DNA from: an uncultured Verrucomicrobiota bacterium
GTDB lineage: Bacteria; Verrucomicrobiota; Kiritimatiellia; RFP12; UBA1067
DNA length: 40,493 nt
Direction of reading: 5' to 3'
Assembly: GCA_945483525.1 (NCBI GenBank)
Contig: CALYRV010000004.1
Span: 1 to 40,493, forward strand
The translations under genes and the position numbers were made by a program. The stretch's first letter is position 1, and each line of letters opens with the position of its first letter. Under the pieces are notes generated by a model. That model was not told the origin of the DNA, did not search any database, and saw only the letters and a list, made by a program, of their open reading frames with translations. Below, one piece after another: positions 18,036-24,443 of this stretch.

Positions 18036-18070
18036 GCAACTCGCAACTCGCAACTCGCAACTCGCGACCT
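18036..18070 (+). repeat. Heptamer array (gcaactc)4 between rpsI and the DEAD-box gene
   Basis: Four perfect copies of gcaactc (18036-18063) are followed by gcgacct (18064-18070). An inverted copy gttgcgagt at 18011-18019 can pair with actcgcaac (18039-18047) to make a 9-bp hairpin. It is distinct in sequence from the neighbouring gtttcga array but has the same 7-nt period. Confidence 0.9.
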
Positions 18071-18074
18071 GCGA

Positions 18075-18476
18075 TTAACGCTTCGAGAACTGGAAGCGCT
18101 TACGGGCGCCCGGCTGACCGGGTTTCTTACGTTCCTTCATGCGGCTGTCGCGAGTCATGCAACCGGCCTTCTTAAGGGCGGCGCGAGTCTCGGCATCAGC
18201 GGCAACAATCGCGCGGGCGAGACCATGACGGATGGCGCCGGCCTGACCGGAGATGCCGCCGCCCTTGGCGAACGCGACGACGTCGATCTTCTCCATGTCG
18301 TAACCGGAGATCGCGACGGGCTGCTTGAGGTAATCGCGGAGAGCCTCAGACGGGAGATACTCCTCGAGAGCGACGCCGTTAACGGTCCACTTGCCCGTTC
18401 CCGGGACGAGGTTGACACGAGCGGTAGCGGTCTTACGACGGCCAGTTCCGGCGGAAATAGCTTTCTTCGTAGCCAT
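18075..18476 (-). CDS. rpsI: 30S ribosomal protein uS9
   Basis: Small-subunit head protein whose C-terminal tail reaches the P-site tRNA. The 133 residues show GRRKTATARVNLVPGTGKWTVNG, the central GGGISGQAGAIRHGLARAI, and the basic end GARKRFQFSKR matching the universal KARK...SKR tail. It follows rplM by 16 bp, the conserved order. Confidence 0.98.
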   Translation of the reverse strand: MATKKAISAGTGRRKTATARVNLVPGTGKWTVNGVALEEYLPSEALRDYLKQPVAISGYDMEKIDVVAFAKGGGISGQAGAIRHGLARAIVAADAETRAALKKAGCMTRDSRMKERKKPGQPGARKRFQFSKR

Positions 18477-18492
18477 GATTCAAATTCCTCCC

Positions 18493-18924
18493 TTAGAGCT
18501 TGATTTCAACCGGCTTCTGCGCGGCGAGGTTATGTTCGGCACCAGCGAAGACTTTGAGACGAGTCATCATCTTGCGGGCGATGTTGTTCTTCGGGAGCAT
18601 TCCCCAGACGGCTTCATTGATAATGGTCTCAGGGTGCTTGGCGCGCATCTGCGCGGCGGTGAACTCCTTGCGGCCGTTGCGCCAGCCGGAGTAGCGCTCG
18701 TAGGTCTTGAGCTCTTCCTTCTTGCCGGTGAGCTTGACCTGAGCGGCGTTGATCACGACGACGAACGCGCCCGCATCAACGGACGGATCGAAGGTCGGAA
18801 GATCCTTCGCACGGAGTTTGTTAGCGACGACGACGGCGAGGCGGCCAACCGGCTGATCCTTCGCGTCGATGAGGAACCACTGGCGCTTGTCGCCCGGGTT
18901 CGGAGCACGATAGCTCTTCTGCAT
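18493..18924 (-). CDS. rplM: 50S ribosomal protein uL13
   Basis: Early-assembly large-subunit protein. The 143 residues carry the typical WFLIDAKDQPVGRLA near the N-terminus, a central RYSGWRNGRKEFTA, and VWGMLPKNNIARKMMTRLKVFAG. A Shine-Dalgarno-like AAGGAAAAG precedes the ATG. It is the first gene after a strong promoter at 19028-19057 with a leader of about 97 nt. Confidence 0.98.
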   Translation of the reverse strand: MQKSYRAPNPGDKRQWFLIDAKDQPVGRLAVVVANKLRAKDLPTFDPSVDAGAFVVVINAAQVKLTGKKEELKTYERYSGWRNGRKEFTAAQMRAKHPETIINEAVWGMLPKNNIARKMMTRLKVFAGAEHNLAAQKPVEIKL

Positions 18925-19021
18925 TGTTCTTTTCCTTGTTCTTTTTGCGGATTTGTGCCCGTTTCCCAGGGTTTTGTCCGCGTTGCTACCGCCACCGGTT
19001 GGACCCCGATGACGTGAATGA
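18925..19021 (-). promoter_or_regulatory. 5' leader of rplM-rpsI mRNA
   Basis: About 97 nt separate the predicted transcription start from the rplM ATG, with no ORF of note. Leaders of rplM operons carry autoregulatory RNA motifs in several phyla (established for L13 leaders). Here I see GC-rich segments such as GGGGTCCAACCGGTGG and CCCTGGG, but I cannot match a known motif by eye. Confidence 0.35.
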
Positions 19022-19027
19022 AAACAC

Positions 19028-19057
19028 AGTATATCAAAAATTCAGTCGCTAATGCAA
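19028..19057 (-). promoter_or_regulatory. Promoter of the rplM-rpsI unit
   Basis: -35 TTGCAT (19052-19057), an 18-nt spacer and -10 TATACT (19028-19033) preceded by TGA on the minus strand. The layout is identical to the tRNA-Gly promoter. The predicted start is near 19021. Confidence 0.75.
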
Positions 19058-19061
19058 GGGG

Positions 19062-19694
19062 TTAACCGAACGCCTTAGCAAGCGATTCTTCGGTCAGACC
19101 TACCGCTGGGACCGTTCCCTTGGCAGCGTATTTGCGCAGGACATCGCCTTCAAGATTGACCTTATCGCCAACGCGAAGAAGTCCTAAATTAGTATCCTTC
19201 CGCGTGGTAGGGATTAAATCAACGCCGAGAAAATCCTCTCCGATTGCGCTTATCGTGAGAGAAACGCCATTAATGGTAATAGAACCCTTAATTACCGACT
19301 CCGCAGCCAGTACTCTCCCGCAGCGGACGCGTAATTGAATATCACGCCCCTTCGGCTCAATCGCCGAAACGGTGCCGCGACATTCTACATGGCCCTGAAC
19401 GATATGCCCTCCCATGGGTTCGCCTACCCGAAGCGCCCTTTCGAGATTCACTTTCGTACCGGGAACGAGTTCACCAAGTCCGGAGCGAATTTCAGTCTCC
19501 CTGAGCACATCGGCGGTGAAACGCTGGAAACCGTCATGTTTGACAACCGTAAGGCATACACCGTTAACGGCAATCGACTCTCCCTCCTCAAGTGGCTTAG
19601 TCCAGGGAGTGTCAGCGGAAATCTCAAGGACGAGTCCCGTGCCGCGGGAAACGCGCTTGACCGTTCCGATACGCTGAATGAGTCCAGTGAACAT
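19062..19694 (-). CDS. ribE: Riboflavin synthase alpha subunit
   Basis: Dismutation of two 6,7-dimethyl-8-ribityllumazines to riboflavin. Both lumazine-binding repeats are visible: MFTGLIQRIGTV opens the first, GESIAVNGVCLTVV its end, and GHIVQGHVE starts the second, with SITINGVSLTISAIGEDFLGVDLIPTT near its end. Length 210 is typical. GGAAGAG precedes the ATG. No other rib gene is adjacent; nusB and tsaB lie upstream. The nusB proximity is common because ribH/ribE and nusB often cluster. Confidence 0.95.
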   Translation of the reverse strand: MFTGLIQRIGTVKRVSRGTGLVLEISADTPWTKPLEEGESIAVNGVCLTVVKHDGFQRFTADVLRETEIRSGLGELVPGTKVNLERALRVGEPMGGHIVQGHVECRGTVSAIEPKGRDIQLRVRCGRVLAAESVIKGSITINGVSLTISAIGEDFLGVDLIPTTRKDTNLGLLRVGDKVNLEGDVLRKYAAKGTVPAVGLTEESLAKAFG

Positions 19695-19695
19695 C

Positions 19696-19752
19696 TTATT
19701 TCTTCTCTTCCGGTGGATACTTGTAGACGATCTTGCCGACGTACTTGCCCTT
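19696..19752 (-). other. Orphan 18-codon coding-like tail between tsaB and ribE
   Basis: In the tsaB-ribE gap one frame reads KGKYVGKIVYKYPPEEKK then TAA, but it is opened only by a TAG and has no start. The tsaB +1 frame meanwhile reads LSEADMNRFLSVL immediately before it. This could be the decayed end of tsaB or of a lost gene. The piece has coding-like composition only, and no homology is claimed. Confidence 0.25.
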
Positions 19753-19778
19753 CTAAGACGCTAAGAAACCTGTTCATA

Positions 19779-20345
19779 TCAGCTTCTGACAGCGGGGTTA
19801 AGATAAATCGGAAGCGGCTCCTTGACGAGGATCGCAGGGTTTACTTCTGCGAAAACCTTAAGCCCCTCCGCTGTCGGCAGCCGTTCGCCAAGATAACGAT
19901 CCCCGAACGTATCCTTCAAAAGCGAACCGATCCGCTTGTCGTCGGGAGAGGCGACGACAGTTGAAGTATGAAGTTGAAGTTGAAGAGCGGAGGATTCGAT
20001 CTGATAGATTTCCTTGACGAGATTGTAACCGTCGAATTCGGCGATCCAGAGCTTACCCTGCCTCGCGTCGCCGATGACGGCGAGGGAGGTTGAGGTTGAA
20101 GGTCGAGGTTGAGATTGAGAAAGGAAAGTTGCGGCGATGGCACACGCCGAAGGCAGCCCGAGCACTTCCATGCCGGGCCTCCCGAGCGCATATCCTTGAG
20201 CGAACGCAAGCGCGGATCGGATGCCGGCAAAACTACCGGGACCGGTTCCTACAACGATTCGCCCGACGCCCTCAAGATCGAGCTTCTCCACCCAATCACC
20301 CTTACGGCACTCACCGGTGGACCTTTCTAAATACAGCGTCTTCAC
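19779..20345 (-). CDS. tsaB: tRNA t6A biosynthesis protein TsaB, with repeat insertions
   Basis: Partner of TsaD in N6-threonylcarbamoyladenosine formation on ANN-decoding tRNAs. The hallmark VGTGPGSFAGIRSALAFAQGYA and the later GDARQGKLWIAEFDG identify the family. At 188 residues it is shorter than usual, as the N-terminal strand region starts at MKTLYLERS. The start is GTG inside a hexamer array. Two further short-repeat arrays lie within the frame (20088-20118, coding SQPRPSTST; 19959-19983, coding LQLQLHTST), each falling in a probable loop. A G4 run at 19794-19797 (C4 in the gene) near the stop may mark a frameshift. Confidence 0.85.
   Translation of the reverse strand: MKTLYLERSTGECRKGDWVEKLDLEGVGRIVVGTGPGSFAGIRSALAFAQGYALGRPGMEVLGLPSACAIAATFLSQSQPRPSTSTSLAVIGDARQGKLWIAEFDGYNLVKEIYQIESSALQLQLHTSTVVASPDDKRIGSLLKDTFGDRYLGERLPTAEGLKVFAEVNPAILVKEPLPIYLNPAVRS
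19959..19983 (+). repeat. agttga/agtatga repeats inside tsaB
   Basis: Units: agttga, agtatga, agttga, agttga. The agttga unit recurs between the lyase and permease genes at 33113-33131. Read on the minus strand it encodes L-Q-L-Q-L-H-T-S-T. Confidence 0.75.
20088..20118 (+). repeat. ggttga repeats inside tsaB
   Basis: Units: ggttga, ggttgaa, ggtcga, ggttga, gattga. This closely matches the array in the GT2 gene 4.3 kb away. It encodes a low-complexity SQSQPRPSTSTS segment between a helix and a strand of TsaB. Confidence 0.8.
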
Positions 20346-20374
20346 TACACCTACACCTACAACTACACCTACTG
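20345..20374 (+). repeat. Hexamer array (ctacac)5 at the nusB-tsaB junction
   Basis: Units: ctacac, ctacac, ctacaa, ctacac, ctactg. On the minus strand this is (GTGTAG)n and it contributes the nusB stop codon, several in-frame TAGs and the GTG start of tsaB. AGGTG within the units could serve as a ribosome-binding site. Confidence 0.85.
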
Positions 20375-20809
20375 CTTCGCGTAACGGTCCAACACACCGT
20401 TAACGATCGTCCTGGACTTCGGAGTGGAAAACCAGTTCGCGAGATCAATTGCCTCATTGATCACGACGGGCTTGGGAATATCCGAGCAGTTATCCATCTC
20501 CCACATACCCATGCGCAATACGGCGCGCTCGACGGTTCCGAGGCGAAACAACTCCCACTCCTGAAGAAGCGGCTGGAGTTTTCCGTCAATCACGGAGAGA
20601 TTCTGAAGCACGCCGCGAACGCGGTCTTCGGCGAACGCCTTGAGTTTCCCACGGACCTTCTCACCATCCCCGCCATCCTCGGCATCAAGAGTTTCGTGCT
20701 GAGACCAGAAATCGGATATCAGCGTTTCAATATCGTCCGTCGGATTCAAATCTGCCGCGGTAAGCATCTGAATCGCCCACTCGCGGGCCTGTCTGCGTGT
20801 CGCCGTCAT
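20369..20809 (-). CDS. nusB: Transcription antitermination factor NusB
   Basis: RNA-binding partner of NusE (S10) in rRNA antitermination. The start is ATG 20809 (MTATRRQAREWAIQML), with AAAGG upstream and an extended -10 a further 16 nt away, giving 146 residues. The all-helical family pattern is seen: RRQAREWAIQML, then ERAVLRMGMWEM and PVVINEAIDLANWFSTPKS near the C-terminus. It follows the membrane/TPR gene by 35 bp with its own promoter. Confidence 0.94.
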   Translation of the reverse strand: MTATRRQAREWAIQMLTAADLNPTDDIETLISDFWSQHETLDAEDGGDGEKVRGKLKAFAEDRVRGVLQNLSVIDGKLQPLLQEWELFRLGTVERAVLRMGMWEMDNCSDIPKPVVINEAIDLANWFSTPKSRTIVNGVLDRYAKQ

Positions 20810-20831
20810 TTCAAAGAACCTTTCGTCGCAA

Positions 20832-20840
20832 ATTATACCA
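20832..20840 (-). promoter_or_regulatory. Extended -10 promoter element of nusB
   Basis: The minus strand reads TGGTATAAT. It lies 22 nt before the nusB ATG, so the mRNA would have a leader of roughly 15 nt with the AAAGG site, unlike the leaderless cases. Confidence 0.6.
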
Positions 20841-20844
20841 TAAA

Positions 20845-23064
20845 TCAAGGTGCCTTATTTTCCGCATCCATAAGCGTCTGCTTGACATCGTCGTTACCAG
20901 GCAGGAGTTCCAACGCCCGTTTGGCGAGCTTGACCGCCTCCTCGTAGCGCCGGGTCTTTCGGCAGATGATGGAAAGATTGTTAAGCGCAGCAGGTTCGTC
21001 AGGACGCTTGATCAACACGCGACGAAGATACTGCTCCGCATCCTCGAAGCGGTTCGCCATCAGGAAATACATACCCATACCGAAATTGCCGCGCGGATCG
21101 TCACGATCGATCTTCAAGACCGCGGCCGCATAGCGCGCTGCCTCCTGGAAATCAGCGCGACGAAGCGCGAGTTCAAGTCCCTCTTTCGGCGTCAACTGCA
21201 AGAACACCTGAAGCCGAGCGTATTCGAGATCACGAAGCATCCGCTTAAGCGCGGTGTTCATGGAATCAAGCTTTTCAGCAAGAGCGGAATCCTTGCGATA
21301 GCGCGCGAAACGCGAAATGCGCCAGGAGAGAGTGAAAAAGAGTTCGCGGACGGACGGCGGAACATCGGCAGCGTCTGCAATCGGAGCCAATTCGGCGACA
21401 TGCTCGGCAAAGGTGTTGGCAATCAGCGAGGCGTCACGGATATCCTCATCCCGAAGACCTTTGGTCCGAGCCACGAACGCGCTCGCCGCTGGCGGAATCA
21501 TACCCTTCTCACGCTTCCAGAGATCAAGCCCAAGCTGCAACGCCGCATCATCGAGTCCGTTCTGCTTGTCACACGCCCACACACGAAGAAGCGCGGACGC
21601 CCCTATCCTGGCGGCGATGATATCACCCTCGTCCGTCAGCCCGCGCAAGCGGATCGCCTCCGCGTTCTTCAAAGGGTCATTCATCAGGTTGATCGCATAA
21701 AGCTTCTGTCCGTTCCTCGCCGCCTCAAGTTCCAGCTCGGCATCGGCGGAGCCGTCCGTAAAGACGAATTTCGCGCCGTTGAGTTCGCGGAAGGTTTCCT
21801 TGATCGCATTATCGTTGAAGAGGAGGATCTTGCGGACATTAGTGTGCGGCAGTCGGAAGACGATCAGCGACGCAACAACAATGGTGAGAATCACCATCGC
21901 TCCGCGATACGAAAGAATCACCCCGCGTTCACGAAACTCCGAGCGCCGAGAATTATAGGCGTCCGCCACGAAAATCAGAGCGACGAACGCGAAGGCACTG
22001 GTCGAAAGCAACGAGTAAAAACCAAGAAGCGCAACGGAACTGACAAGGTCCTTGTCGACGATCCAGGTCCAGAACCAGGCGCCGCGGAGCGGACCTTGCT
22101 CGAAGTAGGCGATGAGGCCGCAGAAAAGCGAGATGACCCCGAGGAAGAACGGCATCGGACGATCGTCGTCCGTCAGACGCGGCAGCAGTTTAGTGACAAC
22201 CACGAACGGAATCACGCACAACGGGACACCGAGAATCCAACCCGCGGTGACCGACGCATTCTTGATTAGCAACAAATACTGTTCGCCGTAGTGGAAAAGG
22301 ACATAGGTGAATTTCCATCCGAGCACACCCGCGACATCATGAACGGAAATGAAGGTAATATTAGCATAACAACCGACGATGACACCGGCGACAAAGCACA
22401 GGAACATCCGCCATTTCGGCAACCGCCGAACCGATGGCAGGTCTGGACGCGGAACGAAGGCATCGTTGCGAATCGAACGCCACAACAGACTATAAGTAAA
22501 ACCGCAGGCAATCGGAACAACCAACGCTAATGGCGTTTCGGCAACGAAGAGTCCAGTGAGGGACAATCCCCCGCAAAGCCGCCACCAACCGCCGCGCGCA
22601 ATCCACTCGAGATACAGATGCGCGACGACTACCATAAACACCAAAGTCAACGAGGCAGGAGCGAACAGCGAAAACGCGCGCCAAACCGGCTCGGCGTAAG
22701 TTCCCATTACCGCGCATACCAGCGAAATTGAAGGAATGAAAAGCGACTCCAGCCGCTCGGTGTCCACACTGGTGCTATGCAAAAGCAACATAGCCCGACG
22801 GAGGAAAAGATACAGAAAGACGGAGAACACCACCGCGCAGAACCGTCCCACCATAGCATAACTCGAAGCGGTGGGCGGCAACATTGCCGCGATATATCTC
22901 CAAAGTCCCGGGAAGACATCAGCCGCAGGGCGCAGACCGGACGCTACAGCGACCTCGCGACTCATCTCCGGAGTAAACGCCTGCAAGGCGAACATCCAAT
23001 AACCAACGAAGACCGCAACCGCAGCTGATAGCGGGAATATCCACCAAAGCTTCTTCCAATTCAT
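20845..23064 (-). CDS. Polytopic membrane protein with C-terminal TPR repeats
   Basis: I do not recognise a named family. The 739 residues begin MNWKKLWWIFPL (start 23064; upstream in-frame sequence crosses a promoter). About ten to twelve hydrophobic segments fill roughly residues 8-410 and resemble DUF2723-like or glycosyltransferase-type membrane proteins. A soluble region (410-620) follows, and the last 120 residues carry tetratricopeptide repeats (DDPRGNFGMGMYFLMANRF, PDEPAALNNLSIICRKTRR). A role in envelope glycan or protein export is only a guess. An extended -10 sits 7 nt upstream, with no Shine-Dalgarno. Confidence 0.7.
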   Translation of the reverse strand: MNWKKLWWIFPLSAAVAVFVGYWMFALQAFTPEMSREVAVASGLRPAADVFPGLWRYIAAMLPPTASSYAMVGRFCAVVFSVFLYLFLRRAMLLLHSTSVDTERLESLFIPSISLVCAVMGTYAEPVWRAFSLFAPASLTLVFMVVVAHLYLEWIARGGWWRLCGGLSLTGLFVAETPLALVVPIACGFTYSLLWRSIRNDAFVPRPDLPSVRRLPKWRMFLCFVAGVIVGCYANITFISVHDVAGVLGWKFTYVLFHYGEQYLLLIKNASVTAGWILGVPLCVIPFVVVTKLLPRLTDDDRPMPFFLGVISLFCGLIAYFEQGPLRGAWFWTWIVDKDLVSSVALLGFYSLLSTSAFAFVALIFVADAYNSRRSEFRERGVILSYRGAMVILTIVVASLIVFRLPHTNVRKILLFNDNAIKETFRELNGAKFVFTDGSADAELELEAARNGQKLYAINLMNDPLKNAEAIRLRGLTDEGDIIAARIGASALLRVWACDKQNGLDDAALQLGLDLWKREKGMIPPAASAFVARTKGLRDEDIRDASLIANTFAEHVAELAPIADAADVPPSVRELFFTLSWRISRFARYRKDSALAEKLDSMNTALKRMLRDLEYARLQVFLQLTPKEGLELALRRADFQEAARYAAAVLKIDRDDPRGNFGMGMYFLMANRFEDAEQYLRRVLIKRPDEPAALNNLSIICRKTRRYEEAVKLAKRALELLPGNDDVKQTLMDAENKAP

Positions 23065-23071
23065 ATCTGAT

Positions 23072-23080
23072 ATTATATCA
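23072..23080 (-). promoter_or_regulatory. Extended -10 promoter element of the membrane/TPR gene
   Basis: The minus strand reads TGATATAAT, 7 nt (ATCAGAT) before the ATG. It directly follows the T-tract of the preceding terminator. Confidence 0.65.
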
Positions 23081-23113
23081 AAAACAAAGCGGCGAGTGCT
23101 CGACACTCGCCGC
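23080..23113 (-). terminator. Rho-independent terminator of the duplicated surface operon
   Basis: A perfect 10-bp stem GCGGCGAGTG/CACTCGCCGC (23104-23113 with 23089-23098), a 5-nt loop and then TTTGTTTTT on the minus strand. It ends the A-B-C-A-B-C operon. Confidence 0.85.
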
Positions 23114-23130
23114 CGTCCGCATATTTGGAG

Positions 23131-23151
23131 GGCGGGGCGCCTCGCCCCGCC
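23131..23151. repeat. GC-rich perfect hairpin after the last operon gene
   Basis: ggcggggcg / cct / cgccccgcc makes a 9-bp stem with a 3-nt loop, 5 bp after the stop at 23156. It has no T-tract of its own. It could assist termination, protect the mRNA 3' end or be a REP-like unit. Confidence 0.6.
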
Positions 23152-23155
23152 GCGC

Positions 23156-23902
23156 TCACTTGCGATTCACGGAGAAGAATTCTCCGCCTTCCTTAACTGG
23201 CTTAATCAACGTGATCGTATCCTCCGCGGTAGCGGCACCATTCACGGGATGTTCGGCCTTGCCCTTCTCAAGCACATTCGGCTTCTCACCGGCGGCAAGA
23301 TCATAGGTGATGTACGGCTTCGTGTTGGCGACCTCGATGATCGCATAGCCATCCTCGATCTTGAAGGACTTGATCACTGGCGAGGGCACATCCCCGGGAA
23401 CCGCAGTGGCAACCGCTTCACCAGCCGCAGCGCCAGAAATGCTCTTGGCACCAGGAGCGGAAACCTGGATCTCAGCCTGGACCTTAGCGGCGGATGCGAC
23501 GGCGGGAACGGACTTCGTATCCCAGCCCTTGACCTCGCAAGGCTTTACCGTGCCGTCCTGAGCGTAGACACGGGTGTCAAGCAACCACAGCGAGATGCGT
23601 CCGCCCTTCTCCACGATCGAACGCGGAACGTCGTATCCGAACGTCTTACAGGCGCCGTTCTCGTCCGCCCGCGGAAGAATCACGAACACCACGTCCTCCG
23701 GATTGACTAGCGAACCGTCGGCGTTGAATCCGCCGAACTCGTTCTGAGACCACACAAGCGCATAGCACTCACCGACGAGCGCCTGCGTGCCGTCAGCATA
23801 CTTGTCAGGACCCTTCGAACCCACGACCACCGTCGTATCGTCAATCGCGCCAAAAGCGCAAACCGAACCGAAAAGAGCAACTGCAGCTATAAGCTTCTTC
23901 AT
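23156..23902 (-). CDS. Module protein C2: secreted protein, paralogue of 26091-26828
   Basis: Function unknown. The 248 residues start MKKLIAAVALFGSVCAFG, a signal peptide likely cleaved after AFG. The mature part shares with its paralogue PDKYADGT, the pattern Y(A)xVW, EF-GF-ADGSLVN and WLLDTRVYA, plus a closing F(F)xVxRK. The second half differs more and is Ala/Pro rich in the middle. The ATG at 23902 has GAAGGGGG upstream; a TTG six bases earlier is less likely. It is the last gene of the six-gene operon, followed by tandem hairpins. Confidence 0.75.
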   Translation of the reverse strand: MKKLIAAVALFGSVCAFGAIDDTTVVVGSKGPDKYADGTQALVGECYALVWSQNEFGGFNADGSLVNPEDVVFVILPRADENGACKTFGYDVPRSIVEKGGRISLWLLDTRVYAQDGTVKPCEVKGWDTKSVPAVASAAKVQAEIQVSAPGAKSISGAAAGEAVATAVPGDVPSPVIKSFKIEDGYAIIEVANTKPYITYDLAAGEKPNVLEKGKAEHPVNGAATAEDTITLIKPVKEGGEFFSVNRK

Positions 23903-23917
23903 GACCAACCCCCTTCT

Positions 23918-24421
23918 TTATGTCTTCTTCTGTTTACGACGCAGAGCGAGCAAACCGAAGCCGAGCAACGCGAGCATCCCGCTCGTCGGCTCCGGAACTG
24001 CGGCACCGAGATTTACAGGATCAACCTTAAGGCTGAAAATGTCCGTTCCCACCGAACCGACCAACGCACTGCCATACATGCCGGTCAACGTGGAAAGCGG
24101 ATCCGAACCGACTTCGGCATAAAGCTCGACGATGAACTTATACTGATCATTCAGCATTGTGCTACCAATCTGAGCGAAATGACCGAGTGCGAAATCTGGA
24201 TAGAACTTCGTCTCACCATTCGACGCGCCGAAATTGGCGTTCACCAGATAGCCCGAGGAATCGCCTCCCTCCCACTTAATCTTCAGGTATTTGGTTCCGT
24301 CGGCGACCTTACTATCGTCAAGCATCCAGTAAAGAATGCTATCCATCGCAGGATCGGCCTTCAACGCAAAAGCCGCGCCTACCACGAAAACCGCCAGCAA
24401 AGATTTAAAAATTGATTTCAT
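23918..24421 (-). CDS. Module protein B2: PEP-CTERM surface protein
   Basis: Short secreted protein with an exosortase-type sorting tail. The 167 residues have a signal peptide (MKSIFKSLLAVFVVGAAFA), a mature domain with SILYWMLDD and IGSTMLNDQYKFIVELY, and the C-terminal signal VPEPTSG (PEP motif), a hydrophobic segment LALLGFGLLAL and a basic tail RRKQKKT. It is predicted to be processed by exosortase; no exosortase gene lies in the window. The paralogue at 26850-27347 shares all of these marks. The function of the mature domain is unknown. Confidence 0.85.
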   Translation of the reverse strand: MKSIFKSLLAVFVVGAAFALKADPAMDSILYWMLDDSKVADGTKYLKIKWEGGDSSGYLVNANFGASNGETKFYPDFALGHFAQIGSTMLNDQYKFIVELYAEVGSDPLSTLTGMYGSALVGSVGTDIFSLKVDPVNLGAAVPEPTSGMLALLGFGLLALRRKQKKT

Positions 24422-24443
24422 CGTATTAGTCCTTCCCTAAATC

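Noticed and set aside
17946..18070. Repeats between rpsI and the DEAD-box gene considered as a CRISPR array.
   Set aside because: Units are only 7 nt and directly tandem, with no spacers and no cas genes.
15828..18503. Plus-strand open frame of 891 codons opposite the GT2, DEAD-box and rpsI genes.
   Set aside because: Same reason: antisense shadow of three conserved genes, passing through intergenic repeats, with no recognisable domain.
19022..19061. A terminator between ribE and the rplM promoter.
   Set aside because: No stem-loop with a T-tract could be found; only the promoter boxes are present.
20809..20848. An upstream TTG start for nusB giving 13 extra residues.
   Set aside because: This segment contains the TGGTATAAT promoter element and the AAAGG site; ATG 20809 matches the family start.
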